From assembly GCA_003447785.1 (NCBI GenBank), contig DLYJ01000214.1, forward strand, positions 1 through 5,963: a stretch of DNA of 5,963 bases, given 5' to 3'. The notes beneath the pieces are model-generated. The model was not told the origin of the DNA. It worked only from the letters and a program-made list of their open reading frames with translations, and did not search any database. How positions within the stretch are numbered: position 1 is the stretch's first letter; the number at the start of each line of letters is the position of its first letter. This document shows, one piece after another, positions 1 through 5,963 of this stretch. The position numbers and the translations under genes were made by a program. The stretch comes from Treponema sp. GTDB taxonomy: Bacteria > Spirochaetota > Spirochaetia > Treponematales > Treponemataceae.

Positions 1-701
1 GAGCAGACTGTGATTACGTTGCCTGCACTGTCGCGCATTACTTCAAATTCAATTTCTTTCCAGCCGCTGATACATTTTTCTACCAGAATCTGATGAATCG
101 GTGAGCGGTGCAGCCCGTTCTTTACGATTTCGTCCAGTTCAGCTTCTGTGTGACAGATACCGCCGCCGGTTCCACCGAGAGTAAAGGCAGGGCGGATGAT
201 TGCCGGAAGACCGATTTCGTTATGAACAAAGTCGATGGCGTCTTCGTAAGTTGTAACAACCTTTGACGGAATTACAGGCTGGTTGATTTTGAGCATTGTA
301 TCCTTAAACATCTGGCGGTCTTCTGCCTTGTCGATTGTCAAAGGATTTGCGCCGAGAAGTTTTACACCGTGTTTTTCCAGAAAGCCCGACTTTGCAAGTT
401 CCATGCTGAGTGTGAGGGCAGTCTGTCCGCCCAGGGTAGACAAAAGTGAATCCGGCTTTTCTTTTTCGATAATTCGTTCGATTGTTTTTAGAGTCAGAGG
501 TTCAATATAAATTTCGTCTGCCATGTGCGGGTCGGTCATCAAAGTAGCCGGGTTTGAGTTTACAAGACAAACTTCAAGGCCAAGACTTTTGAGGGCGCGG
601 CAGGCCTGGTTGCCTGCGTAGTCAAATTCTGCGGCCTGTCCGATAATAATCGGTCCCGAGCCGATAACCATTACTTTATGAATATCTTTATTTAGTGCCA
701 T
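1..701 (-). CDS. carB: Carbamoyl-phosphate synthase large subunit, N-terminal part (runs off left edge)
   Basis: This is the synthetase subunit of carbamoyl-phosphate synthase. It uses ammonia released by CarA, bicarbonate and two ATP to make carbamoyl phosphate in the cytoplasm for pyrimidine and arginine synthesis. The 233 codons present begin [17 protein letters not shown] and include the family hallmark [17 protein letters not shown] at residues 14-30, then [20 protein letters not shown], the ATP-grasp segment [14 protein letters not shown] and [12 protein letters not shown] near the edge. These correspond to the pre-ATP-grasp domain and the first part of the carboxyphosphate ATP-grasp domain. 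The rest, including the second synthetase half and the allosteric domain, lies beyond base 1. The ATG at 701-699 is preceded by GGAGAG with a 4-base gap. The start lies inside the end of carA (14-base overlap), so the two subunits are probably translationally coupled. No frameshift or stop was found in the visible part. Confidence 0.97.
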   Translation of the reverse strand, partial: MALNKDIHKVMVIGSGPIIIGQAAEFDYAGNQACRALKSLGLEVCLVNSNPATLMTDPHMADEIYIEPLTLKTIERIIEKEKPDSLLSTLGGQTALTLSMELAKSGFLEKHGVKLLGANPLTIDKAEDRQMFKDTMLKINQPVIPSKVVTTYEDAIDFVHNEIGLPAIIRPAFTLGGTGGGICHTEAELDEIVKNGLHRSPIHQILVEKCISGWKEIEFEVMRDSAGNVITVC

Positions 702-1878
702 TTTTCTCTCCATCAAGGCGGGCCATTAATTGAATGAATTCATCAAACAAAAAGTTTGTGTCGTGGGGACCGCCGCAGGCTTCCGGGTGAAACTGTACGC
801 TGAATGCAGGAATATCCTGGTATCGTACTCCTTCGCATGTGTTGTCGTTTAAGTTTACAAAACTTTCTTTTGCGCCGCCTTTAAGGCTTGCACTTTCTAC
901 GGCATAACCGTGGTTCTGGCTCGTAATGAATACACGGCCGTTTTCAAGGTCTTTAACCGGATGGTTTCCACCCCGGTGTCCGTATTTGAGTTTTGAAGTT
1001 ACAGCACCTTGTGCCAGGGCAAGCATCTGGTGTCCGAGACAGATGCCAAAGACTGCGATTTGTTTTTTTGAATCTTTCTGAGCCCTGTCATAGTCGCAGA
1101 TATTTTTAATATCTTGAATTATCGCCGTGTTTTCGGCAGGATCTCCGGGCCCGTTACTGAGCATGAGTCCGTCAACATCTAAGTCCAGGATTTCTTTTGC
1201 AGTTGCCGTGCACGGAACAACTGTTACCCTGCAGCCGCGTTTTTCAAGTTCGCGCCTGATATTTGCCTTGGCTCCAAAATCCCAGAGGGCAACTTTATAT
1301 CCAAAGCCGTTTTGAGCGGTCTTTGCCGGTTTTGAATCCTCAACGCCTGCATTCTGTACGCTTTTTACCGCGTTTTCTATTTTGTACCGGCGGATTTCGT
1401 CTAATAATTCCTGGTTTTCTATTTTTGTTAAAGTCTGTTCATCTGTTTCTTTAAGGTTGAGGGATTTTGCGCCCTCCCCGGAAATTATCATTCCGTTCAT
1501 AACGCCGCTTTCGCGGAGGATTTTTGTCAGCTGCCGGGTATCGATTCCGCTGATTCCTACTATGTTCTGTTTTTTAAGGAATGAATCCAGATCTCCCTGA
1601 CAGCGGAAATTGGAAGGATGATCAGAAAGTTGCCGCACAATGTAGCCTTTTACAAAGCTTCTGGCGCTTTCAAAATCTTCCGGAATAACTCCGTAGTTTC
1701 CAATCAAGGGAAAAGTCTGTGTAACGATTTGTCCAAAATAACTTGGATCTGTCAGTGTTTCCTGGTAACCGGTCATTCCAGTTGTAAAAACGGTTTCGCC
1801 GATGGTTTTGCCCTGAACGCCAATTGACTGGCCGCAAAAAACTGTCCCGTCAGCGAGAATAAGAAATGCCTTTTTCAT
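688..1878 (-). CDS. carA: Carbamoyl-phosphate synthase small subunit (glutamine amidotransferase)
   Basis: This cytoplasmic subunit hydrolyses glutamine and channels the ammonia to CarB. The protein is 396 residues, slightly longer than the roughly 380 usual for the family. The CarA-specific N-terminal domain shows [20 protein letters not shown] (residues 27-46) and SGIDTRQLT (110-118). The C-terminal class I glutamine amidotransferase domain starts around residue 194. Its nucleophile is Cys280 in FGICLGHQM, and its catalytic His364 and Glu366 are in SVQFHPEA, so the triad looks intact. The extra length is mainly a hydrophilic linker (about 170-192) between the domains. The ATG at 1878 is preceded by GAGGAAG (1889-1883) with a 4-base gap. 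An intrinsic terminator ends only about 20 bases before this start, so expression probably depends on read-through. carB follows with a 14-base overlap. The gene is divergent from glnN, whose product supplies its glutamine substrate. Confidence 0.98.
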   Translation of the reverse strand: MKKAFLILADGTVFCGQSIGVQGKTIGETVFTTGMTGYQETLTDPSYFGQIVTQTFPLIGNYGVIPEDFESARSFVKGYIVRQLSDHPSNFRCQGDLDSFLKKQNIVGISGIDTRQLTKILRESGVMNGMIISGEGAKSLNLKETDEQTLTKIENQELLDEIRRYKIENAVKSVQNAGVEDSKPAKTAQNGFGYKVALWDFGAKANIRRELEKRGCRVTVVPCTATAKEILDLDVDGLMLSNGPGDPAENTAIIQDIKNICDYDRAQKDSKKQIAVFGICLGHQMLALAQGAVTSKLKYGHRGGNHPVKDLENGRVFITSQNHGYAVESASLKGGAKESFVNLNDNTCEGVRYQDIPAFSVQFHPEACGGPHDTNFLFDEFIQLMARLDGEKNGTK

Positions 1879-1897
1879 TTTTCTTCCTCATTTGAGC

Positions 1898-1953
1898 AAA
1901 AAAAAAGACGCCACTTAATTCAGCGACAATACGCGTAGAATTAAATGAACGTC
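1898..1953 (-). terminator. Intrinsic terminator (attenuator) in the carA leader
   Basis: Read on the minus strand, bases 1953-1938 pair with 1921-1907: a stem of 15 pairs including two G-U pairs and one bulged base, around a 16-base loop. It is followed directly by nine T residues (1906-1898). This is a full rho-independent terminator placed between the carA promoter and its ribosome site, so it must act as an attenuator rather than an operon end. The loop includes the palindrome TACGCGTA (1937-1930) shared with the end of the stem-loop junction. Its 5' arm is shared with the small hairpin at 1961-1946. The structure was read by eye, with no folding energy computed. Confidence 0.85.
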
Positions 1954-1961
1954 GTTGTTCA
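1946..1961 (-). promoter_or_regulatory. Candidate ANTAR-type hexaloop hairpin, carA leader
   Basis: On the minus strand UGAAC (1961-1957) pairs perfectly with GUUCA (1950-1946) around the six-base loop AACGAC (1956-1951). The loop has A at position 1 and G at position 4, the two bases conserved in RNA hairpins bound by ANTAR-domain antiterminators. The loop end and 3' arm overlap the 5' arm of the carA leader terminator (1953-1938), so the hairpin and terminator cannot coexist. It would start about 4-5 bases from the predicted transcript 5' end. A second well-paired partner hairpin, normal for ANTAR targets, is not clear here. The only candidate loop is AUUGUC (1930-1925), closed by just two pairs. 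Confidence 0.55.
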
Positions 1962-1971
1962 AGTTGAAAGG

Positions 1972-2000
1972 ATTATAGAACTATTGAATAATTAGGTCAA
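1972..2000 (-). promoter_or_regulatory. Promoter of carAB
   Basis: On the minus strand there is TTGACC (2000-1995), a 17-base spacer and a perfect TATAAT (1977-1972). Transcription would begin near 1965, giving a leader of roughly 87 bases before the carA ATG. An imperfect dyad TTCAAGTTGAA (1958-1968) covers the predicted start point and could be an operator or chance. The promoter itself is close to the sigma70 consensus, consistent with control being exercised downstream at the leader terminator. Confidence 0.85.
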
Positions 2001-2036
2001 TGAGAACGAATTTTAAAAAAAATTTTTTAAAAACTG
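2001..2036. promoter_or_regulatory. A/T-tract spacer between the two divergent promoters
   Basis: The 36 bases between the two outward-facing -35 boxes contain consecutive tracts of 4 T, 8 A, 6 T and 5 A (2011-2033), almost symmetrical. Such tracts can act as UP elements for RNA polymerase alpha subunits on both sides, or give intrinsic DNA bending. No recognisable NtrC, TnrA/GlnR or sigma54 site is visible here. Confidence 0.45.
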
Positions 2037-2066
2037 TTGACATATTTTCCCGTTATGCGGTATAAA
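2037..2066 (+). promoter_or_regulatory. Promoter of glnN-amt
   Basis: A perfect TTGACA (2037-2042) is followed after 18 bases by TATAAA (2061-2066). The predicted start is near 2073, only about 5 bases before the first hexaloop hairpin and about 140 bases before the glnN ATG. The near-consensus boxes suggest constitutive initiation, with regulation by the two leader terminators. Confidence 0.87.
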
Positions 2067-2077
2067 CAAATTAACAA

Positions 2078-2091
2078 CGACAAAGAGGTCG
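2078..2091 (+). promoter_or_regulatory. Candidate ANTAR-type hexaloop hairpin 1, glnN leader
   Basis: CGAC (2078-2081) pairs with GUCG (2088-2091) around the loop AAAGAG (2082-2087). The loop has A at position 1 and G at position 4, matching the ANTAR target signature. The loop end and 3' arm lie inside the 5' arm of the first leader terminator (2086-2097), so the two structures exclude each other. The stem is only four pairs, so it would probably need protein to be stable. The repeated core ACGACAAAG occurs again at hairpin 2. Confidence 0.6.
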
Positions 2092-2122
2092 CAGAAATTG
2101 AACTTTCTGCGACCTTTTTTTT
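2086..2122 (+). terminator. First intrinsic terminator (attenuator) in the glnN leader
   Basis: The arms 2086-2097 and 2104-2115 form a perfect 12-pair stem around the loop TTGAAC, followed by a T run to 2122, one G, then six more T (2124-2129). The upstream AAAG can extend the stem into the T run. It starts about 13 bases after the predicted transcription start and lies far before the glnN ribosome site, so without antitermination most transcripts should end here as a very short RNA. Confidence 0.93.
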
Positions 2123-2130
2123 GTTTTTTA

Positions 2131-2144
2131 CGACAAAGGCGTCG
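2131..2144 (+). promoter_or_regulatory. Candidate ANTAR-type hexaloop hairpin 2, glnN leader
   Basis: CGAC (2131-2134) pairs with GUCG (2141-2144) around the loop AAAGGC (2135-2140), again with A at position 1 and G at position 4. Its loop end and 3' arm lie within the 5' arm of the second terminator (2139-2153). With hairpin 1 it forms a two-hairpin set like the known ANTAR target, but the 39-base linker is unusual because it contains the rest of terminator 1. Confidence 0.6.
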
Positions 2145-2181
2145 AATTCGTGGCTCAAACCATCGGATTCGGCGCTTTTTT
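2139..2181 (+). terminator. Second intrinsic terminator (attenuator) in the glnN leader
   Basis: Bases 2139-2153 pair with 2160-2175 in a 15-pair stem containing two G-U pairs and one bulged T (2163), with loop CTCAAA, followed by six T (2176-2181), a G and five more T. It ends about 15 bases before the glnN ribosome site. As a second terminator in tandem it should tighten the off state. Confidence 0.88.
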
Positions 2182-2195
2182 GTTTTTCAAGCAAC

Positions 2196-2201
2196 AGGAG
2201 G
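2196..2201 (+). promoter_or_regulatory. Ribosome binding site of glnN
   Basis: A consensus AGGAGG lies 10 bases before the ATG at 2212 and fixes the glnN start there. The reading frame stays open upstream to a TTG at 2098, but that TTG is the first base set of the loop of the first leader terminator and has no ribosome site, so the extra 38 codons are not coding. Confidence 0.92.
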
Positions 2202-2211
2202 CTTAAAAAAA

Positions 2212-4305
2212 ATGGAAAAAGTAACAGAGATTTTTGGACAGAATGTTTTTAATGAAACTGTTATGAAAGAACGTCTTCCAAAAGAGACTTATAAACAGTT
2301 GATGAAAACAATCGACGGCGGAGAAAAACTTGACAGTGCAGTTGCAAATATCGTTGCAAATGCCATGAAGGACTGGGCTATTGAAAAAGGTGCCACACAC
2401 TTTACACACTGGTTCCAGCCGTTGACCGGTACAACTGCCGAAAAACACGACAGCTTTATTGCTCCGGCAGCCGGCGGCAAAGTTATCATGGAATTTTCAG
2501 GCAAGGAACTTGTTCAGGGCGAACCTGATGCATCGAGCTTCCCTAGCGGGGGTATCCGTGCAACATTTGAAGCCCGGGGTTACACAGCGTGGGACCCGAC
2601 AAGTTACGCATTTATAAAAGACGGAACTTTGTGTATTCCAACTGCATTCTGTTCATACACAGGCGAAGCACTGGACAAAAAGACTCCGCTTCTGCGCTCA
2701 ATGCAGGCCATCAGCAAACAGGCTGTCCGAATCCTGCATCTTTTTGAAGGAAACGAAAATGTTACAAGTGTTAAAACAACTGTCGGCCCTGAACAGGAAT
2801 ACTTCCTCGTTGATAAGGGCGTTTATGATAAGCGTGAAGACCTTATTTTTACTGGTCGAACTTTATTTGGTGCAAAGTCTCCAAAGGGACAGGAGCTGGA
2901 AGATCACTACTTCGGAATGATTAAACCCCGGGTTCAGGAATTCATGAAGGATTTGAATAAAGAACTCTGGAAACTGGGAATTCTTGCCAAAACTGAACAC
3001 AACGAAGTAGCTCCGGCCCAGCACGAACTTGCTCCGATTTTCAGCACAACAAACATTGCCTGTGACGACAACCAGCTTACTATGGAAATGATGCGCAAGG
3101 TTGCAAGCCGCCACGGTATGGTTTGTCTGCTTCATGAAAAACCGTTTGCAGGTGTAAACGGAAGCGGTAAGCACAATAACTGGTCTATCAGTACAAATAC
3201 CGGTAAAAACCTTCTTGACCCTGGTGCAACTCCGGAAAGCAACGCACAGTTCCTGCTCTTCCTTGTTGCCGTAATCAAGGCTGTTGACGACTACCAGGAT
3301 TTGCTCCGCATTTCTGTTGCTTCTGCAGGTAACGACCACCGTCTTGGAGCAAACGAGGCACCTCCGGCAATTGTTTCAATGTTCCTCGGGGACGAATTGA
3401 CCGCTATCCTGGACAGCATTGAAGCCGGAAAACCATACGGCAAACACGAAAAACAGAAGATGCAGATCGGCGTAACTGTTCTTCCTGAATTCAACAAGGA
3501 TACAACAGACCGTAACCGTACTTCGCCATTTGCATTTACAGGAAATAAATTTGAGTTCCGTATGCTGGGTTCAAGCGAATCAATTGCCTGCGCAAACGTT
3601 TTCCTCAACACGGCAGTTGCAGAAGAACTTGCTCAGTTTGCTGAAGTTCTGGAAAAGTCAAAGGACTTCAACAAGGATTTGCACGCTTTGATTCTCAAAA
3701 CAATCAAGGAACACAAGAGAATCATATTCAACGGAAACGGTTATGACGATTCGTGGGTTAAAGAAGCAGAAAAACGCGGTTTGCTGAACTTAAAGTCAAC
3801 TCCGGAAGCCCTTACAAAAATTCTTGATAAAAAGAATGTTGATTTGTTTGAAAAGCACGGAGTTTACAGCAAGGTTGAATTGACCAGCCGCTACGAAATT
3901 CATAACGAAAACTATTCAAAAATAATCAACATCGAAGCCCTGACAAGCATCGATATGGTTAGAAAACTTTATCTTCCTGCCGCAAGTTCTTATGCAAAGG
4001 AACTGGCTGAGACAATCGAATTAAAAAAGACAGCCGGCGGTGTGGATGACAGTTACGAAGCTGACCTTCTCAAAAAGATCAGCACACTCACTGCAAAGAT
4101 TTACAGCGGAGTTCAGGAACTTGAAAAGGCTGTAGACGGCGCTGCAAAACTCAGTGATGCAGGTAAAACTGCACTTTACTACCGCAAAACTGTATTTGCA
4201 AAAATGGGTGATTTACGTGAACTGGTTGATGAGCTTGAAGGATATGTTCCTGCATGCAAATGGCCTGTTCCAAGCTACGCTGAACTTTTGTACAGCGTAC
4301 GATAA
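2212..4305 (+). CDS. glnN: Glutamine synthetase type III (GSIII)
   Basis: This cytoplasmic enzyme makes glutamine from glutamate, ammonia and ATP. The protein is 697 residues, matching GSIII (about 700) and much longer than GSI or GSII (about 350-470). The GSIII-type N-terminal signature [19 protein letters not shown] lies at residues 64-82, followed by [16 protein letters not shown] (108-123). Metal and substrate residues are visible in VGPEQEYF (Glu194, Glu196) and [13 protein letters not shown] (Glu265, Glu272). The nucleotide/glutamate segment [18 protein letters not shown] is at 308-325, and the arginine-rich [16 protein letters not shown] at 435-450. The C-terminal 200 residues are the helical extension typical of GSIII. 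All expected catalytic motifs are intact. I see no GSI-type adenylylation motif, so activity is probably set by expression and feedback. It is transcribed from 2037-2066 through two leader terminators and is followed after 69 bases by the ammonium transporter, a sensible import-and-fix pair. Confidence 0.97.
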   Translation: MEKVTEIFGQNVFNETVMKERLPKETYKQLMKTIDGGEKLDSAVANIVANAMKDWAIEKGATHFTHWFQPLTGTTAEKHDSFIAPAAGGKVIMEFSGKELVQGEPDASSFPSGGIRATFEARGYTAWDPTSYAFIKDGTLCIPTAFCSYTGEALDKKTPLLRSMQAISKQAVRILHLFEGNENVTSVKTTVGPEQEYFLVDKGVYDKREDLIFTGRTLFGAKSPKGQELEDHYFGMIKPRVQEFMKDLNKELWKLGILAKTEHNEVAPAQHELAPIFSTTNIACDDNQLTMEMMRKVASRHGMVCLLHEKPFAGVNGSGKHNNWSISTNTGKNLLDPGATPESNAQFLLFLVAVIKAVDDYQDLLRISVASAGNDHRLGANEAPPAIVSMFLGDELTAILDSIEAGKPYGKHEKQKMQIGVTVLPEFNKDTTDRNRTSPFAFTGNKFEFRMLGSSESIACANVFLNTAVAEELAQFAEVLEKSKDFNKDLHALILKTIKEHKRIIFNGNGYDDSWVKEAEKRGLLNLKSTPEALTKILDKKNVDLFEKHGVYSKVELTSRYEIHNENYSKIINIEALTSIDMVRKLYLPAASSYAKELAETIELKKTAGGVDDSYEADLLKKISTLTAKIYSGVQELEKAVDGAAKLSDAGKTALYYRKTVFAKMGDLRELVDELEGYVPACKWPVPSYAELLYSVR

Positions 4306-4318
4306 AAGGGTAATTCTG

Positions 4319-4344
4319 CAGCACAGGGCTGCGGCCCTGTGCTG
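4319..4344 (+). repeat. Intercistronic GC-rich hairpin between glnN and amt
   Basis: CAGCACAGGGC (4319-4329) pairs perfectly with 4334-4344 around the tetraloop TGCG. No T run follows. The next bases are TGGGCAAT and then eight A (4353-4360), so it is not a standard terminator in either direction. Lying 13 bases after the glnN stop and about 18 before the amt ribosome site, it most likely protects the 3' end of a processed glnN message or reduces amt expression relative to glnN. Confidence 0.8.
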
Positions 4345-4374
4345 TGGGCAATAAAAAAAACTGGAGGTAATTTT

Positions 4375-5963
4375 ATGGACGCAGATTCAATCTGGGGTGT
4401 ATGGTTTTTGATGGGAGCCGCCCTCGTATTCTTTATGCAGTGTGGTTTTGCAATGGTAGAAACCGGCTTTACCCGTGCAAAGAACGCAGGAAACATTATT
4501 ATGAAAAACCTCATGGACTTTTGTATCGGAACCCCGATGTTCATGCTGATTGGTTTTACACTCATGATGAGCGAAAACTATCTGTTTGGTGTAATGGGTA
4601 AACCTGATTTACAGCTTTTTACAAACTACAAGAATTTTCCATGGTCAAGCTTTGTGTTTAACCTTGTGTTCTGTGCCACTGCCGCAACAATCGTTTCGGG
4701 AGCCATGGCAGAACGAACAAAGTTCAGCGCATACTGTATTTACTCGGCTGTAATCAGTGCAATCGTATATCCGATTGAAGCCGGATGGGTCTGGAACTCA
4801 AATGGCTGGCTTGCCCAGATGGGATTCATCGACTTTGCAGGTTCTGCCGCAATTCATACAGTTGGTGGTGTTGCCGCATTGATCGGCGCCGCTTTCCTCG
4901 GCCCGCGTATCGGTAAGTATGATTACGACAAGAACGGAAAGGTTGTTAAAGTAAACGCTATCCCGGGCCATTCATTGACTTTAGGTGCCCTCGGTACATT
5001 CATTCTCTGGTTCGGATGGTACGGATTTAACGGTGCAGCATGTACACAGCTGAACGGTGTAGGCGGTCTTGCATCAGTATTTGTAACAACAACAATTGCT
5101 CCTGCCGTTGCCGCTGTTACAACAATGATCTTTACATGGATTAAAAACGGTAAGCCTGATGTTTCAATGACATTGAACGCTTCTCTGGCCGGTCTCGTTG
5201 CAATCACTGCTCCTTGTGCCGTAACAGACGCTCTCGGTGCATCAATCATCGGTATCGTAAGTGGTATTCTTGTAGTTCTCGTAGTTGAATTACTGGACCT
5301 CAAGCTCCACATTGACGACCCGGTTGGTGCAGTTGCAGTTCACCTTGCAAACGGTGTCTGGGGTACAATCGCAGCCGGTTTGTTCAGCGTAGACACAGGT
5401 TTGTTCTACGGTCACGGATTCAGGCAGCTTGGAATTCAGTGCCTTGGTGAAGGCGCAATCATCCTCTGGACAACAGTTTGTATGCTCATTACATTCAGCA
5501 TCATCAAGAAAGTTCACGGACTGCGCGCAAGCCGCGAAGAAGAAATTATCGGTCTTGATAAGCTTGAACACGGTATTGAATCAAGTTATGCAGACTTTAT
5601 GCTCGCTCCGCAGATTCTGGGCGGATCAAGGGCAAAAGAAGCTGCCGCTCCTGTAGAAAAGGCAATTCCGGTGGTAAAGGCTTCTTCAAAACCGGATGCA
5701 AAATTCCATATGGTGTCTATCATTACAAGACAGAGCAAGTTCGAAGAACTCAAGTCTGCAATGAATGACATCAGCGTAACAGGTATGACAGTAACAAATG
5801 TTCTGGGATGTGGTGTTCAGCACGGAACTACAGAACTGTACCGTGGTGCTCCAATCAACATGACCCTGCTTCCAAAAATCAAGGTTGACATCGTAGTTTC
5901 AGAAGTTCCTGTAGACCTGGTAATTTCTGCGGCTAAGGAAGTTCTTTACACAGGTCACATTGG
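4375..5963 (+). CDS. amt: Ammonium transporter fused to a PII (GlnK-like) domain, 3' end cut by window
   Basis: This inner-membrane ammonium channel has its own signalling domain attached. The ATG has GGAGGT 7 bases upstream. Residues 1-382 are the Amt domain with about 11 hydrophobic segments. The twin pore histidines are His161 (SAAIHTVGG) and His323 (VAVHLANG), Asp153 precedes the first, and Phe99 and Phe218 correspond to the phenylalanine gate of E. coli AmtB. The AmtB Ser219 position is Ala222. After the usual cytoplasmic tail (LRASREEEIIGLDKLEHG) comes an Ala/Pro/Lys-rich linker (about 417-443) and then a PII domain from Phe444. It contains GMTVTNV and the T-loop sequence GVQHGTTELYRGAP. 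In PII numbering, Gln39, Arg47 and Lys58 are kept, but the uridylylated Tyr51 is Ile and Arg38 is Val. The window ends at PII position 86, so roughly 25 residues are missing. The fused PII probably plugs the pore in cis in response to nucleotides and 2-oxoglutarate. Confidence 0.95.
   Translation, partial: MDADSIWGVWFLMGAALVFFMQCGFAMVETGFTRAKNAGNIIMKNLMDFCIGTPMFMLIGFTLMMSENYLFGVMGKPDLQLFTNYKNFPWSSFVFNLVFCATAATIVSGAMAERTKFSAYCIYSAVISAIVYPIEAGWVWNSNGWLAQMGFIDFAGSAAIHTVGGVAALIGAAFLGPRIGKYDYDKNGKVVKVNAIPGHSLTLGALGTFILWFGWYGFNGAACTQLNGVGGLASVFVTTTIAPAVAAVTTMIFTWIKNGKPDVSMTLNASLAGLVAITAPCAVTDALGASIIGIVSGILVVLVVELLDLKLHIDDPVGAVAVHLANGVWGTIAAGLFSVDTGLFYGHGFRQLGIQCLGEGAIILWTTVCMLITFSIIKKVHGLRASREEEIIGLDKLEHGIESSYADFMLAPQILGGSRAKEAAAPVEKAIPVVKASSKPDAKFHMVSIITRQSKFEELKSAMNDISVTGMTVTNVLGCGVQHGTTELYRGAPINMTLLPKIKVDIVVSEVPVDLVISAAKEVLYTGHI

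Noticed and set aside
283..510. Small plus-strand open frame of 75 codons
   Set aside because: It lies wholly antisense to the conserved carB coding sequence, has no ribosome site and no recognisable protein features.
1879..1971. PyrR-type attenuator in the carA leader
   Set aside because: The leader has a terminator, but I see no sequence resembling the PyrR binding loop (conserved purine-rich GAGG-type loop) and no long separate antiterminator/anti-antiterminator arms in about 87 bases.
1954..2072. NtrC/sigma54 or GlnR/TnrA control sites
   Set aside because: No GG-N10-GC promoter element and no TGTNA-N7-TNACA box could be found. Both promoters are instead good sigma70-type matches.
2067..2211. 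Glutamine or other metabolite riboswitch in the glnN leader
   Set aside because: Only about 13 bases separate the predicted transcription start from the first terminator, leaving no room for an aptamer, and no known glutamine-riboswitch core was recognised. The simple hairpins suit protein-mediated antitermination better.
2863..3611. Minus-strand open frames of 158 and 106 codons opposite glnN
   Set aside because: They lie antisense to the intact, highly conserved glnN catalytic region, lack ribosome sites and show only low-complexity shadow-like translations.
4306..4374. Terminator ending a monocistronic glnN transcript
   Set aside because: The hairpin at 4319-4344 lacks a following T run, and there is no promoter-like sequence before amt, so cotranscription is the simpler reading.
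4923..5571. Minus-strand open frames of 129 and 93 codons opposite amt
   Set aside because: They are mirror frames of the transporter coding sequence. Their compositions reflect the complement of hydrophobic codons, and no start signals were found.

Overview
The window holds two divergent transcription units for nitrogen assimilation and glutamine use, separated by a compact 333-base control region. The sequence suggests an anaerobic, moderately AT-leaning bacterium with consensus sigma70-type promoters (TTGACA/TATAAT class) and strong AGGAGG ribosome sites. The type III glutamine synthetase and the Amt-PII fusion would fit a host-associated spirochaete (Treponema-like) or a clostridium. The promoter style argues against Bacteroides. 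This taxonomic guess is inference.

Left arm (minus strand, 1-1878): carA (complete) and the first 233 codons of carB, overlapping by 14 bases. Together they encode glutamine-dependent carbamoyl-phosphate synthetase. Right arm (plus strand, 2212-5963): glnN, a complete type III glutamine synthetase of 697 residues, then an ammonium transporter whose C-terminus is fused to a PII signalling domain and which runs off the right edge. The right arm imports ammonium and fixes it into glutamine. The left arm spends glutamine amide nitrogen on carbamoyl phosphate for pyrimidines and arginine.

The most interesting part is the control region (1879-2211). Both operons have near-consensus promoters back to back around an A/T-tract spacer, and both short leaders contain intrinsic terminators before the coding sequence: one ahead of carA and two in tandem ahead of glnN. 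At each of the three terminators a small hairpin with a six-base loop overlaps the 5' arm of the terminator stem, so the two structures exclude each other. All three loops have A at position 1 and G at position 4 (AACGAC, AAAGAG, AAAGGC), which is the signature of RNA targets of ANTAR-domain antiterminators (EutV, NasR families). The inference is that an ANTAR regulator encoded outside this window controls GS/Amt, and apparently carAB too, by antitermination. Inclusion of carAB is the least expected part, because the known attenuator of carAB-type pyrimidine genes is PyrR and no PyrR-like site was seen.

No tRNA, rRNA, mobile element or CRISPR array was seen.
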